64,000 bases of DNA, from NCBI RefSeq assembly GCF_024753565.1, contig NZ_JANTPT010000001.1, forward strand, positions 1,088,513 to 1,152,512, given 5' to 3'. Shown one piece after another: positions 54,727-63,000 of the stretch (within the stretch, counting starts at the first letter, position 1; every line of letters starts with the position of its first letter). The notes under the pieces are model-generated. The model was not told the DNA's origin. It saw only the letters and a program-made list of their open reading frames with translations, and did no database searches. The translations under genes and the position numbers were made by a program. Origin of the DNA: Mechercharimyces sp. CAU 1602. GTDB taxonomy: Bacteria > Bacillota > Bacilli > Thermoactinomycetales > JANTPT01.

Positions 54727-56139
54727 TTGTTTCCCATGACTCTTGGACAGTTGACAAACATCCTTAATGGGCAGCTCATACGTGGCAAGCATACGACCAA
54801 AGTCTCTCATGCCCTCTATCTTAGTACCCAACATTTGAATGCCGGATCTGTCTTCTTTTACTCACCTTCTAAAGTCGTTCCCTCTACCGATAATGCACGC
54901 AATTTCGCAAGCCTGAAGCGCAAACAGAGTGCTGGTATCATCGTACCCGCTAGTTGGGCAAAGCGAGTACCCAGTCATCATTCTGTTATCGTAGTACCAG
55001 ATGTAAAAGTAGCCATTTATCGCCTCGCTAAATGGCATCGCAAACAATCAAAAGCTATTTTTATCGGTGTCACTGGCAGTGCGGGGAAGACAACCACCAA
55101 AGAACTATTAACCGCTATTTTATGTCAGAAATATTGCACATTAAAATCAGTTGATAACCTTAATGTATTCCAGTATATTCCTTATTCATTATTTCATTTA
55201 CAACGAAAACACGAAGCCGTCGTACTTGAAATGGGAATGGCTAGTTTAGGAAATATCAAAAGCCAATGCTTAACTGCTACCCCCCACATAGGCATCGTAA
55301 CCAATGTCGGAGAGGCTCACGTAGGAAGCTTAGGCAGCTCACTTCAAAATGTGGTACGTGCCAAGCAAGAATTAGTAGATGGCGTATTACCACATGGACT
55401 TCTTGTGATCAACGCGGACGATCAAGGGAGTAAAAAACTTTCCTTCAAGCGGCATCGAGGCAAATTGATCACAATAGGGATAAAAAACAAAGCGAATCTA
55501 CGTGCTACCCATGTACATTATCACCCCCAAGGCATGCGCTTTAAGGTAGACGGCCATTCCTATTCGATCCCCATGTACGGTGAGCACAATGTTTACAATG
55601 CCTTAGCAGCCATCGCTGTAGCCAAGCATTTAAAGATGGGGCCAGTCGCTATCCAAAAAGGAATCCACCGCTTTTATCGCCCTCCCTATATGCGTATGCA
55701 ACAAATTACAGGTATCCGCGGTTCATTGTTGATTAATGATGCGTATAATGCAAACCCCTCCTCAGTGATCGCAGGATTAAATACCGTATCCAAAATAGCA
55801 CAAAATCGTTATACCATTGCTGTCTTAGGTGAAATGTCAGAGTTAGGATCACTCTCCATAAAAGGTCATCGCCAAGTCGGACGTGCCGTAGCTGAATACA
55901 AACCAAATCAATTACTCACCATCGGTACACATGCCAAACAGATCGCCAACAGTGCCATTCTTAATGGTTTCCCAGAAAGTGCTGTCCATTCTTTTGATAT
56001 GAAATGGCATGCATTACGGTATCTCGAAAAAGAGATTCCGCAAGGGGCCATTGTATACTTCAAAGCTTCGCGCAATCTATTTATGGAAGACATCGTCAAC
56101 CGCTTGCGCGCCTCTCGAGAAATAAAAGCTAACCGCTAA
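54727..56139 (+). CDS. MurF-type Mur ligase paralogue in the glycan cluster
   Basis: 470 residues from TTG 54727 with GGAG nine bases upstream. The N-terminal domain opens TLGQLTNILNGQLIRG, ATP site GVTGSAGKTTTK is at 114-125, and VLEMGMASLGNIK plus NDAYNANPSS are MurF landmarks. MurF adds D-Ala-D-Ala to UDP-MurNAc-tripeptide, but here the gene sits beside CgeB and rml genes, outside any wall cluster. A modified-peptide ligation in spore coat or cortex material is possible. A broken second copy lies at 61974. Confidence 0.88.
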   Translation: MFPMTLGQLTNILNGQLIRGKHTTKVSHALYLSTQHLNAGSVFFYSPSKVVPSTDNARNFASLKRKQSAGIIVPASWAKRVPSHHSVIVVPDVKVAIYRLAKWHRKQSKAIFIGVTGSAGKTTTKELLTAILCQKYCTLKSVDNLNVFQYIPYSLFHLQRKHEAVVLEMGMASLGNIKSQCLTATPHIGIVTNVGEAHVGSLGSSLQNVVRAKQELVDGVLPHGLLVINADDQGSKKLSFKRHRGKLITIGIKNKANLRATHVHYHPQGMRFKVDGHSYSIPMYGEHNVYNALAAIAVAKHLKMGPVAIQKGIHRFYRPPYMRMQQITGIRGSLLINDAYNANPSSVIAGLNTVSKIAQNRYTIAVLGEMSELGSLSIKGHRQVGRAVAEYKPNQLLTIGTHAKQIANSAILNGFPESAVHSFDMKWHALRYLEKEIPQGAIVYFKASRNLFMEDIVNRLRASREIKANR

Positions 56140-57109
56140 TCTTTTTCATTCGTTGCAACAAATTGCGCAAACGATGGGCATAGAGATGATCGGCTAACGT
56201 TCGTTGATACGCTTTTTGTTTTATCTGCAATCGCTCATTTTCATGTTCGATATAGTAGGGAATTAAATCATGCAATTGTTCCCACTCTTTATACGCCACC
56301 ATCTCATCCGGGAGTTCATATAGTTTCGGTAGGTCAGGACGGTAACTAGTCAATTGAAACGATGAACATGAAGCAACTTCAAATATCCGGTTATTTGGTG
56401 TATATGCTGCCACTTTTAATGTATTCAACTTTAAAAAAGAGTCGTCGGAAGAGCGATGGATATTTAATACGATATCTGCCCCATTATAGTAGCGCATCGC
56501 CTCTAAGGGAGATACCCACTCATTTACTACTTTTGGTGAACCCTTTCTTCGGCGTACCACCTTGTCCCACCCTGGTCCAACCAATAAAGTTTTATATTTA
56601 CGCAACAACGGCATCAATCGTCGAATCTCATCTTTACGGTTATCAAACGACATTCCTAGTAAGAGTACTTGACTATGATACTTAGCTGCTACCGACCGTG
56701 GAGTGAAGAAAGAATGTGGTGCCGCTAACGGCAAATGATACACATGTTTACATCCGCGCTCTTTATACACAGGAATTGCAGCTGAATCAATTGTAAAAAC
56801 AGCATCAAAATGACGACATGTTTTTACCGCTCGATCAATTGCATACGGATCATCCGTATACCAAATCGCTTTCGGAATAGAGACTTTATCCAATAAGCGC
56901 AAATGTTTTGCTTTTAGCTTCCAACCCAGCATAACCAATATCATATCTGGTTTCCAGCGATTAATCGTAGATATCCACGTACGGGAAAAGTCATTATTGA
57001 CAAGCATAGTTTTAACACCGATGTTCAATTCTTTCATTCCATGGACGATCGCTCGATCCAAAAAAGAAAAAGGTCGTTTTATCGAAGACGCGATATATAA
57101 AACCCTCAA
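56129..57109 (-). CDS. CgeB-like glycosyltransferase (copy 2)
   Basis: 326 residues, TTG start at 57109 with GGGGGGAT upstream. KPDMILVMLGWKLKAKHLR, AIWYTDDPYAID, DAVFTIDSAAIPVYKERG and RYYNGADIVLNIHRSSDD mirror the copy at 49994. It is the last gene of the rmlA-B-D-C operon (15 bases after rmlC), which ties it to a dTDP-sugar donor such as dTDP-rhamnose. Its end overlaps the convergent MurF-like gene by 11 bases. Confidence 0.85.
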   Translation of the reverse strand: MRVLYIASSIKRPFSFLDRAIVHGMKELNIGVKTMLVNNDFSRTWISTINRWKPDMILVMLGWKLKAKHLRLLDKVSIPKAIWYTDDPYAIDRAVKTCRHFDAVFTIDSAAIPVYKERGCKHVYHLPLAAPHSFFTPRSVAAKYHSQVLLLGMSFDNRKDEIRRLMPLLRKYKTLLVGPGWDKVVRRRKGSPKVVNEWVSPLEAMRYYNGADIVLNIHRSSDDSFLKLNTLKVAAYTPNNRIFEVASCSSFQLTSYRPDLPKLYELPDEMVAYKEWEQLHDLIPYYIEHENERLQIKQKAYQRTLADHLYAHRLRNLLQRMKKISG

Positions 57110-57124
57110 CCTGATCCCCCCTCT

Positions 57125-57583
57125 CTACCGAAATTGTGTACTCCAATCAAAGCCTATTCGAGCATCGTCCCATGGAATACGATGTTCATCTGGACAAGTT
57201 CTGTTATAAGATCGGGTAGTAAAATAAAGAATAGTGGCTGGCTTATTTCCCAATACGCGATAACCATGAGCCACCCCTTTAGGAATGAGTACAGTGCAAG
57301 GATTCTCTTCTCCTAAGTAAAACACATTCGTTTCGCCTTCAGTGGGGGAGTGAGTACGCAAATCATATAGGACTACTTGCGCATTTCCGCTGGAAAAGTA
57401 CCACAGATCATCTTGACGTTCATGGTAATGAAATGCTTTAATCACCCCTGGATAAGACATCGAAGCAGAAGCTTGCCCAAAGTGCTCTAGCAGTTCCTCG
57501 TCATCGCGTACAATTTCCATGAAAGTCCCACGATCATCACAATATTTCTCTAACCTTTTCACCACTACACCATTAATCATCAT
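57125..57583 (-). CDS. rmlC: dTDP-4-dehydrorhamnose 3,5-epimerase family protein (RmlC-like)
   Basis: 152 residues, shorter than classical RmlC (about 180). A cupin fold with AFHYHERQDD and TVLIPKGVAHGYRVLG, the conserved active-site regions. It occupies the position of B. subtilis spsL in an spsIJKL-like order. It overlaps rmlD by 11 bases. Epimerisation at C3/C5 of dTDP-4-keto-6-deoxyglucose is expected; a 3- or 5-only variant cannot be excluded. Confidence 0.85.
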   Translation of the reverse strand: MMINGVVVKRLEKYCDDRGTFMEIVRDDEELLEHFGQASASMSYPGVIKAFHYHERQDDLWYFSSGNAQVVLYDLRTHSPTEGETNVFYLGEENPCTVLIPKGVAHGYRVLGNKPATILYFTTRSYNRTCPDEHRIPWDDARIGFDWSTQFR

Positions 57584-58427
57584 CCTTCCCCCTTTGTGAC
57601 AAGTAATCTTTTAGACCCTGTTTCCAGTGCGGAGCTGGCACCAATCCATGTTCTTGCAAACGCACCGTGCGCAAGATCGAAACAGCAGGACGTTTCGCCC
57701 TCCTCTGTAACTGCTTAGCTAAAATTGCTTCGATTTCAACATGTTCCATCTCACTTTGCTTCATGATTTCCTCTGCAAATTGAAACCATGAACACGCCCC
57801 ACTACTGGAAACATGATAGATCCCTTGTGCATTCGACTCAATCAGCCTCTTTAATGTGCGAGCAACATAACCCACATGGGTTGGAGTACCCACTTGATCT
57901 GTAACCACGCGTAGTTTCTTCTTTTTCTTTGCGCGAGCCAATATTGCCTTCACAAAGTGATTTCCTCCCCGTCCGTACAACCAGGACGTTCGTGCAATGA
58001 CATAGCGCGAGCATTGTGATTGCACAGATAGTTCACCTGCACGCTTGCTCCGGCCATATACATTAAGAGGTGAAGGATCGTCGTTTTCACAATATCCATC
58101 CGTTTGTTTACCATCGAAGACATAATCTGTACTCACATATACCATTAATGTACCTTTGTCCTCACAAAGTCGTGCCAAGTGATGAGTTCCTGCCGCATTT
58201 ACCTGATACGCACGCTCAGGCTGATCTTCACTCTCATCTACGTTCGTATAAGCAGCACAATGAACGAGAATATCGGGAGCATCTTTTCGAAATAGCTCGG
58301 TAGATTCTTCTTTCACACCCACATCCCATTGCTGACGACCAAACCCTTGAACATGAAATCGTGGATTCCAAGTTCGTACAATCTCCTGTCCCAACTGCCC
58401 TTCGGCACCCGTCACCCATATCTTCAC
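57573..58427 (-). CDS. rmlD: dTDP-4-dehydrorhamnose reductase
   Basis: 284 residues from GTG 58427, with GGGAGGGG upstream. GAEGQLGQEIV is the NADPH loop, and VSTDYVFDG and YGRSKRAGE give the SDR Ser/Tyr/Lys set. The start codon overlaps the rmlB stop as GTGA, so expression is coupled. It performs the last step of dTDP-L-rhamnose synthesis. Confidence 0.92.
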   Translation of the reverse strand: MKIWVTGAEGQLGQEIVRTWNPRFHVQGFGRQQWDVGVKEESTELFRKDAPDILVHCAAYTNVDESEDQPERAYQVNAAGTHHLARLCEDKGTLMVYVSTDYVFDGKQTDGYCENDDPSPLNVYGRSKRAGELSVQSQCSRYVIARTSWLYGRGGNHFVKAILARAKKKKKLRVVTDQVGTPTHVGYVARTLKRLIESNAQGIYHVSSSGACSWFQFAEEIMKQSEMEHVEIEAILAKQLQRRAKRPAVSILRTVRLQEHGLVPAPHWKQGLKDYLSQRGKDDD

Positions 58428-59389
58428 CTCCACCCCTCCCTGCGTTCTTCCTGCCGGCGATACCACTTCACCGTCTCTTTTAATCCCTGCATTAGTGAGA
58501 TACGGGGTTGCCAGAAAAGTTCGGAACGCAATTTCTGGGCGGACAAAGCATAGCGTTCATCATGTCCAGGTCGATCCCCCACAAATTGAATGAGTGAAGA
58601 TGGCTTTTCTAGTATCTCTAGTATGGATTTAGCCATTTCGATATTTGTTTTTGTCTCTTCTGCACTAACATGATAAATTTCCCCTGTTCTTCCCCTACAC
58701 CGAATAGCATCTATAGCTGTACAGTGATCATCCACATGAATCCAATCCCGTATCTGCTCTCCATTTCCATAAAGAGGTAGTGAGCGATGTTGCAGCGCCC
58801 GACCGATTAGCTTTGGAATCAATTTTTCCTGATGTTGATGAGGGCCGTAATTATTAGTACAGCGCGAAATTACAATAGGCAAACCATGAGTGTGCACTGC
58901 TGCCATACATAACAGATCTGAACTAGCTTTACTCGCTGCGTAAGGGTTTCTCGGGGCAAGTGGGGCACTCTCATCCAAGTAACCATGAGAGACGCTACCA
59001 TACACTTCATCTGTTGATACATGCACCATCCGTTTTACACCCATACGCCGTACCGCCTCAATCAGTCTGGTCGTTCCAACGACATTGGACTGCACAAATG
59101 GATCTACATGATCAATACTACGATCCACATGGCTTTCAGCCGCAAAATGAACAACTTCATCAATCGGGAATTTAAACAGATTACGCATCGCGCTCTCATC
59201 CGTTAAATCGCACTTCAAAAACTGATACCGCGGATCTTCTACAAAAGCAGCAACATTCTCCAATTGTGCAGCATATTTAAGTGCATCCGCATTAATCACA
59301 TCAATATGTTCATATGTGTGCAATAAATAACGGATATAACGACTCCCAATAAAACCGGCTCCTCCCGTCACCAGAATCGTTTTCTTCAA
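58424..59389 (-). CDS. rmlB: dTDP-glucose 4,6-dehydratase
   Basis: 321 residues. NAD motif GGAGFIGSRY; HFAAESHVDRSI, STDEVYG and YAASKAS are the RmlB signatures. It converts dTDP-glucose to the 4-keto-6-deoxy sugar. It overlaps rmlA by 4 bases (ATGA) upstream and rmlD downstream. Confidence 0.95.
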   Translation of the reverse strand: MKKTILVTGGAGFIGSRYIRYLLHTYEHIDVINADALKYAAQLENVAAFVEDPRYQFLKCDLTDESAMRNLFKFPIDEVVHFAAESHVDRSIDHVDPFVQSNVVGTTRLIEAVRRMGVKRMVHVSTDEVYGSVSHGYLDESAPLAPRNPYAASKASSDLLCMAAVHTHGLPIVISRCTNNYGPHQHQEKLIPKLIGRALQHRSLPLYGNGEQIRDWIHVDDHCTAIDAIRCRGRTGEIYHVSAEETKTNIEMAKSILEILEKPSSLIQFVGDRPGHDERYALSAQKLRSELFWQPRISLMQGLKETVKWYRRQEERREGWR

Positions 59390-60126
59390 TCCAATCCCTC
59401 CTCTAATTCATGGTAATAAATATCCTGTGCATATTGATTAGAACGGAGGAGGGAATCTGGCGTGCCTGCGTCCGTCCACCATCCTCGTAAGCGATCATAC
59501 GCTAATACACTATGCCGAATATACAAATTATTCACATCAGTAATCTCATACTCTCCTCGCTTAGAAGGTTGCAAAGACTCAATAAAGGTGAACACTTGTG
59601 GATCAAAAAAATAGATTCCTGTCACACAGTAATCACTCTTCGGGTTCCGTGGTTTCTCCTCAATAGAATACACCTGATCTTGAGAAATCTCTGCAACCCC
59701 AAATCGCCCAGGATTTTCTACTTTTTTGACTAAAATACGAGCACCCTCAGACTGCTCTCGAAATTTTCTCACATAAGAAGTTAATTCATCTTCAAATAAA
59801 TTATCTCCTAAAATGACAAGCACACGTTCTCCGTTCACAAAGTCACGCGCTAGCGAAAGTGCCTGGGCAATTCCACCGGGCTGATCCTGAACTTTGTACG
59901 TCAAACGAGCGGAAAAGTTTTGTCCACTCCCTAATAATCGTACAACATCACCCATATGCTCTACCCCGGTAACAATTAATACATCTTCGATTCCTGCTCT
60001 CACCATCTTTATCAAAGGGTGATAAATCATGGGATAGCGTCCGACGGGTAATAAATGCTTATTGGTTACCTTTGTCAATGGATATAGCCGCGAACCGGTT
60101 CCCCCTGCCAAAATAACTCCCTTCAT
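59386..60126 (-). CDS. rmlA: Glucose-1-phosphate thymidylyltransferase
   Basis: 246 residues from ATG 60126 (GAGGGGAAG upstream). An open frame continues back to 60318 but that extension lacks RmlA features. GVILAGGTGSRLYPLT is the nucleotide-binding start, and VILGDNLF and EEKPRNPKSDYCVTGIYFFD are typical. At 246 residues it is the short form without the C-terminal regulatory extension, like SpsI. First gene of the operon. Confidence 0.94.
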   Translation of the reverse strand: MKGVILAGGTGSRLYPLTKVTNKHLLPVGRYPMIYHPLIKMVRAGIEDVLIVTGVEHMGDVVRLLGSGQNFSARLTYKVQDQPGGIAQALSLARDFVNGERVLVILGDNLFEDELTSYVRKFREQSEGARILVKKVENPGRFGVAEISQDQVYSIEEKPRNPKSDYCVTGIYFFDPQVFTFIESLQPSKRGEYEITDVNNLYIRHSVLAYDRLRGWWTDAGTPDSLLRSNQYAQDIYYHELEEGLD

Positions 60127-60261
60127 TTGCACTTCCCCTCTTTCACACCAATCATCCCTTCTAGGGTATTCGCGGGGAGTCAGTTGTGTATCAGATATGC
60201 GCCCATATTTTTCTTGGACTAGTCTAAAATAGCATGTCGATGCTGTTTCATGTTTTACATT

Positions 60262-60278
60262 AGTTTGTATAACAAACT
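60262..60278 (+). promoter_or_regulatory. Palindromic operator, copy B, upstream of lysE
   Basis: AGTTTGT-ATA-ACAAACT, differing from copy A (48384) at one base of the 3-base spacer. A TATAAT -10 for the LysE gene is at 60319-60324. Confidence 0.7.
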
Positions 60279-60356
60279 TGTTTAAATTAAACGGGTCGTC
60301 AATTGCCCTTTCTTGCATTATAATAGAGAGATTGAAACGAAACGGACGGTGAAATC

Positions 60357-60986
60357 ATGGATATATCCACTCTCATTCCTTTTATAGTAGTCTCTATTCT
60401 CCTTACCTTATCTCCCGGACCTGATTTCCTCTATGTCATCACCCAAAGCATCTCACAAAATGCACGGGCCGGGTTCGCTATTGCTTTAGGCTTATGTTCT
60501 GGTGTGATCGTACATACAACTGCTGCTGCCCTTGGCATCTCTGTCATTGTACAGCAATCTGAACTCGCCTTTTTCATCTTAAAAGTGTTAGGAGCCGCCT
60601 ACCTTCTATATCTTGCTTGGAAATCCGTAAAAGAAAAACCCCAGATCAGCACCCTCCAGTCACAACAGTCTACCTTAACAGCAGGTGCCCTTTATCGTCG
60701 TGGTTTTATTATGAATGTGATTAACCCTAAGGTCGCTCTTTTCTTTCTCGCTCTATTTCCACAATTTATTCCTACAAGCGTAGAAAACCCAACATTCTAC
60801 ACCTTCGTCCTAGGGTTCATCTTTATGATTCAAGCCCTCATCATTTTTAGCCTCATCTCTATTGGAGCTGAATGGGTTGGAGCAAAATTCTTACAAAACG
60901 CACGGGCCCAGCGCACGGTTCATCTTATTCAGGCGACTATTTTTGTTTTGATCGCTATTCAGTTGATTTTTACTCAAGCACCTTAA
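60357..60986 (+). CDS. LysE/RhtB-family amino-acid exporter
   Basis: 209 residues, six helices. LSPGPDFLYVITQSI at the N-terminus and GLCSGVIVHTTAAALG are the LysE signatures; MNVINPKVALFFLALFPQFI is the central motif. It exports an amino acid or derivative; the substrate is not predictable. A 17-bp palindrome about 80 bases upstream links it to the winged-helix regulator at 48455. Confidence 0.92.
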   Translation: MDISTLIPFIVVSILLTLSPGPDFLYVITQSISQNARAGFAIALGLCSGVIVHTTAAALGISVIVQQSELAFFILKVLGAAYLLYLAWKSVKEKPQISTLQSQQSTLTAGALYRRGFIMNVINPKVALFFLALFPQFIPTSVENPTFYTFVLGFIFMIQALIIFSLISIGAEWVGAKFLQNARAQRTVHLIQATIFVLIAIQLIFTQAP

Positions 60987-60988
60987 TA

Positions 60989-61025
60989 AATCCCCCTTAA
61001 CCTCCAAAACGGGTTAAGGGGGATT
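60989..61025. terminator. Bidirectional terminator
   Basis: A 14-bp stem AATCCCCCTTAACC with GGTTAAGGGGGATT; between lysE and the lipoprotein gene. Confidence 0.9.
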
Positions 61026-61033
61026 CGTATTTG

Positions 61034-61780
61034 CTATAAAGAAGTATCGCTACCTGCAATATGCGCTTGATTTAATAGCTGCATCCACTTTTCTTCTCTA
61101 TCACTTTCTATCGGAATTCCTTTATACACATATTCAATAACATGGATCCCCTTCTCTGATGAAACCACACGTACCAAAGCTGAATGATCCGCATATTCTT
61201 CGTCTACTGGTTCTGAGGTGTAACGAAACATCGCATCCTGATTCTGCTCATGAATGACTTCAAATGATTGCTTCGCTTCCGTATTTGCTTTCATTTCTTT
61301 TATTAAATCTTTCATCGCTTGTCCAGCTGGGAAGGGATTAACCGGTAACTTATCATCTGAAAAATAGAGTACTTGAATGCGCTCAATCTGTTGATCTTCA
61401 CGCAAGTCTTCAATTCCGAAGGTACGTATTTCTCCATTATCCCCTCGATCCTCTTCCCCAGTTATCTCCCAATTCTGCTCATCGAAGCTTAATTGTAGTC
61501 CAAATACTTCTTCACTCGAAACCGCTGCTTGATCTCCTCCACTATCGGTAGGATCAATCGGCTCTAAATCTTCTTCATCACCTTGCACGGTTGTCGTATC
61601 TTCAATCTCAGCTTCCTTTTGCTCTTGTTCCTTATTAGCTAATATTTCCTTCTCTACTGCTTCTTTTCTTTTTTTCATTTCCTCATTCTGTTGCTCTAGG
61701 GAAACTGCCATCAGAGTGCCACAACCAGAAAGAATCATCAATATGCTAAAAGCAGTTATCCACTGTAACACACGTCTCAT
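61034..61780 (-). CDS. Lipoprotein of unknown function
   Basis: 248 residues from ATG 61780 (RRVLQWITAFSILMILSGCG). A lipobox with Cys20 indicates a diacylglyceryl membrane anchor. A charged coiled-coil and an acidic linker (about 25-85) precede a folded domain of about 150 residues containing VFGLQLSFDEQNWEI. No family was recognised. The frame is open upstream to 61831, but that extension does not look like a signal peptide. Confidence 0.75.
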   Translation of the reverse strand: MRRVLQWITAFSILMILSGCGTLMAVSLEQQNEEMKKRKEAVEKEILANKEQEQKEAEIEDTTTVQGDEEDLEPIDPTDSGGDQAAVSSEEVFGLQLSFDEQNWEITGEEDRGDNGEIRTFGIEDLREDQQIERIQVLYFSDDKLPVNPFPAGQAMKDLIKEMKANTEAKQSFEVIHEQNQDAMFRYTSEPVDEEYADHSALVRVVSSEKGIHVIEYVYKGIPIESDREEKWMQLLNQAHIAGSDTSL

Positions 61781-61973
61781 TTTTCGCTTTTCAACCCCTC
61801 TCACATTTTGCATTCCGCATGATGGTACCATTTGTATATTACCATATCTTACTTAAAAATAAGACCCCTACTAGCCATTTTCTTCATTTGCCCAACCAAA
61901 CTCTTCTGTTGATGAATACCTTATTAGGGATCGCATTTGGATTTTCTTTTTGTATCAAGAGGGGGGATCCCGT

Positions 61974-62417
61974 ACGAAAACGATATCTCTTCATGCTTGT
62001 GTAAACCTTATCGGAGGAAAGCTGATCAGGGGGAACGGCAAGCAATGGATAAACGCGTGTAACTTTGGTGACTATCGTCGTTTACAAAGAAATCAAGTCT
62101 ATTTTTATACCAAACAGACTTCCTGGGAGCGACAACTTGCAGCGATTCGTCAAGTCCAACCCATAGCGGTCGTTCTCCCCTATTCTCTCAAAGACTCCTC
62201 GCTTCCATCGAAAGTAGCCCTCATTGTTGTAAAGGATGCTTATCGTGCCTTTTGGACTTTAGGCAAATGGAATTGGCAACAGTATAATCCTACCGTCATC
62301 GGTATCACAGGGAGCTCAGGAAAATCAACCACTACCGCTATGCTCGCCGGTATGCTAAAACAAAAATTCTCCATGGTAAAAACAACTGGGAATTTAAATA
62401 CATTTAAATTTAGATGA
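61974..62417 (+). pseudogene. Truncated MurF-like gene remnant
   Basis: KTISLHACVNLIGGKLIRGNG aligns with the start of the MurF paralogue at 54727, and VIGITGSSGKSTTTAMLAGMLKQK is the ATP site. The frame ends at residue 147 (NLNTFKFR), about 320 residues short. At the position expected for the start, after GAGGGGGGAT, the codon is ACG (61974-61976) instead of ATG. It is a duplicate in decay. Confidence 0.75.
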
Positions 62418-62427
62418 TACCCTAATT

Positions 62428-62456
62428 AAAAAAAGCCGAATTCAATCGGCTTTTAA
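62428..62456 (-). terminator. Terminator of the 63-residue ORF
   Basis: On the minus strand, AAAAGCCGA-N6-TCGGCTTTT followed by TTT. The stop codon of the leftward ORF lies in the loop. Confidence 0.75.
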
Positions 62457-62633
62457 GCACTTTCTTTTCAGCTGTTCATATTGCTCGCATGTAATTAACC
62501 CTTCTTCAACAAGGTTACTTGCGATTACACTTATTAGTATCCGTTCTCCTTGGGAGCTTGCGCACCATTTATCAGGTTGGCTTAAGTCCTCTACTCTGCA
62601 TCCATTTTCCCGTGTGATCCTCTTATGCTCCAT
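62442..62633 (-). CDS. Small 63-residue protein of unknown function
   Basis: Soluble; the first half is polar with RENGCRVEDLSQPDKWCASS. The second half is a helical hairpin-like segment ILISVIASNLVEEGLITCEQYEQLKRKC, similar in pattern to SHOCT-like helices. AAGGAGG lies 8 bases before ATG 62633. A terminator overlaps its end. No family assigned. Confidence 0.65.
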   Translation of the reverse strand: MEHKRITRENGCRVEDLSQPDKWCASSQGERILISVIASNLVEEGLITCEQYEQLKRKCLKAD

Positions 62634-63000
62634 GAGGAAGCCTCCTTAAGTCTCTAAGTTATTCATATGTACATGCTTTTATCATCTAGATATACATTAA
62701 TCTATATATTTATTGTAATTTAATATCAATTTTTGTTTTTCGAAAATATTATTCAATCCTTGCATTTCCTACGAGGTTAATTTCTGTTAATATTTATTTA
62801 TGGAAACATTGTATCTAGGCTACTATGAAAGATCAACAAAAACATTTTCATTTTAAAATATGAATATATAGTCTTAGTGCCAACTCATACAAAGGTATAT
62901 CTCTTAATTGTTGTTACATTCCATCGCCTACCGATTTATGCAATGTACAACATTCATTTTTTGTTAAACAAAAAAATGAATTGCAGGAGAGTGATTTAGA
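62634..63000. other. AT-rich intergenic region, 367 bases
   Basis: Divergent promoters lie here. A long hairpin (ATTCATTTTTTGTT, 62952-62965, with AACAAAAAAATGAAT, 62967-62981) sits 20 bases before the HTH-TPR gene and may be an operator or attenuator. No ORF with a ribosome site was found. Confidence 0.5.

Noticed and set aside
60127-60318. 64-residue N-terminal extension of RmlA
   Set aside because: It has no RmlA homology and a strong ribosome site precedes ATG 60126.
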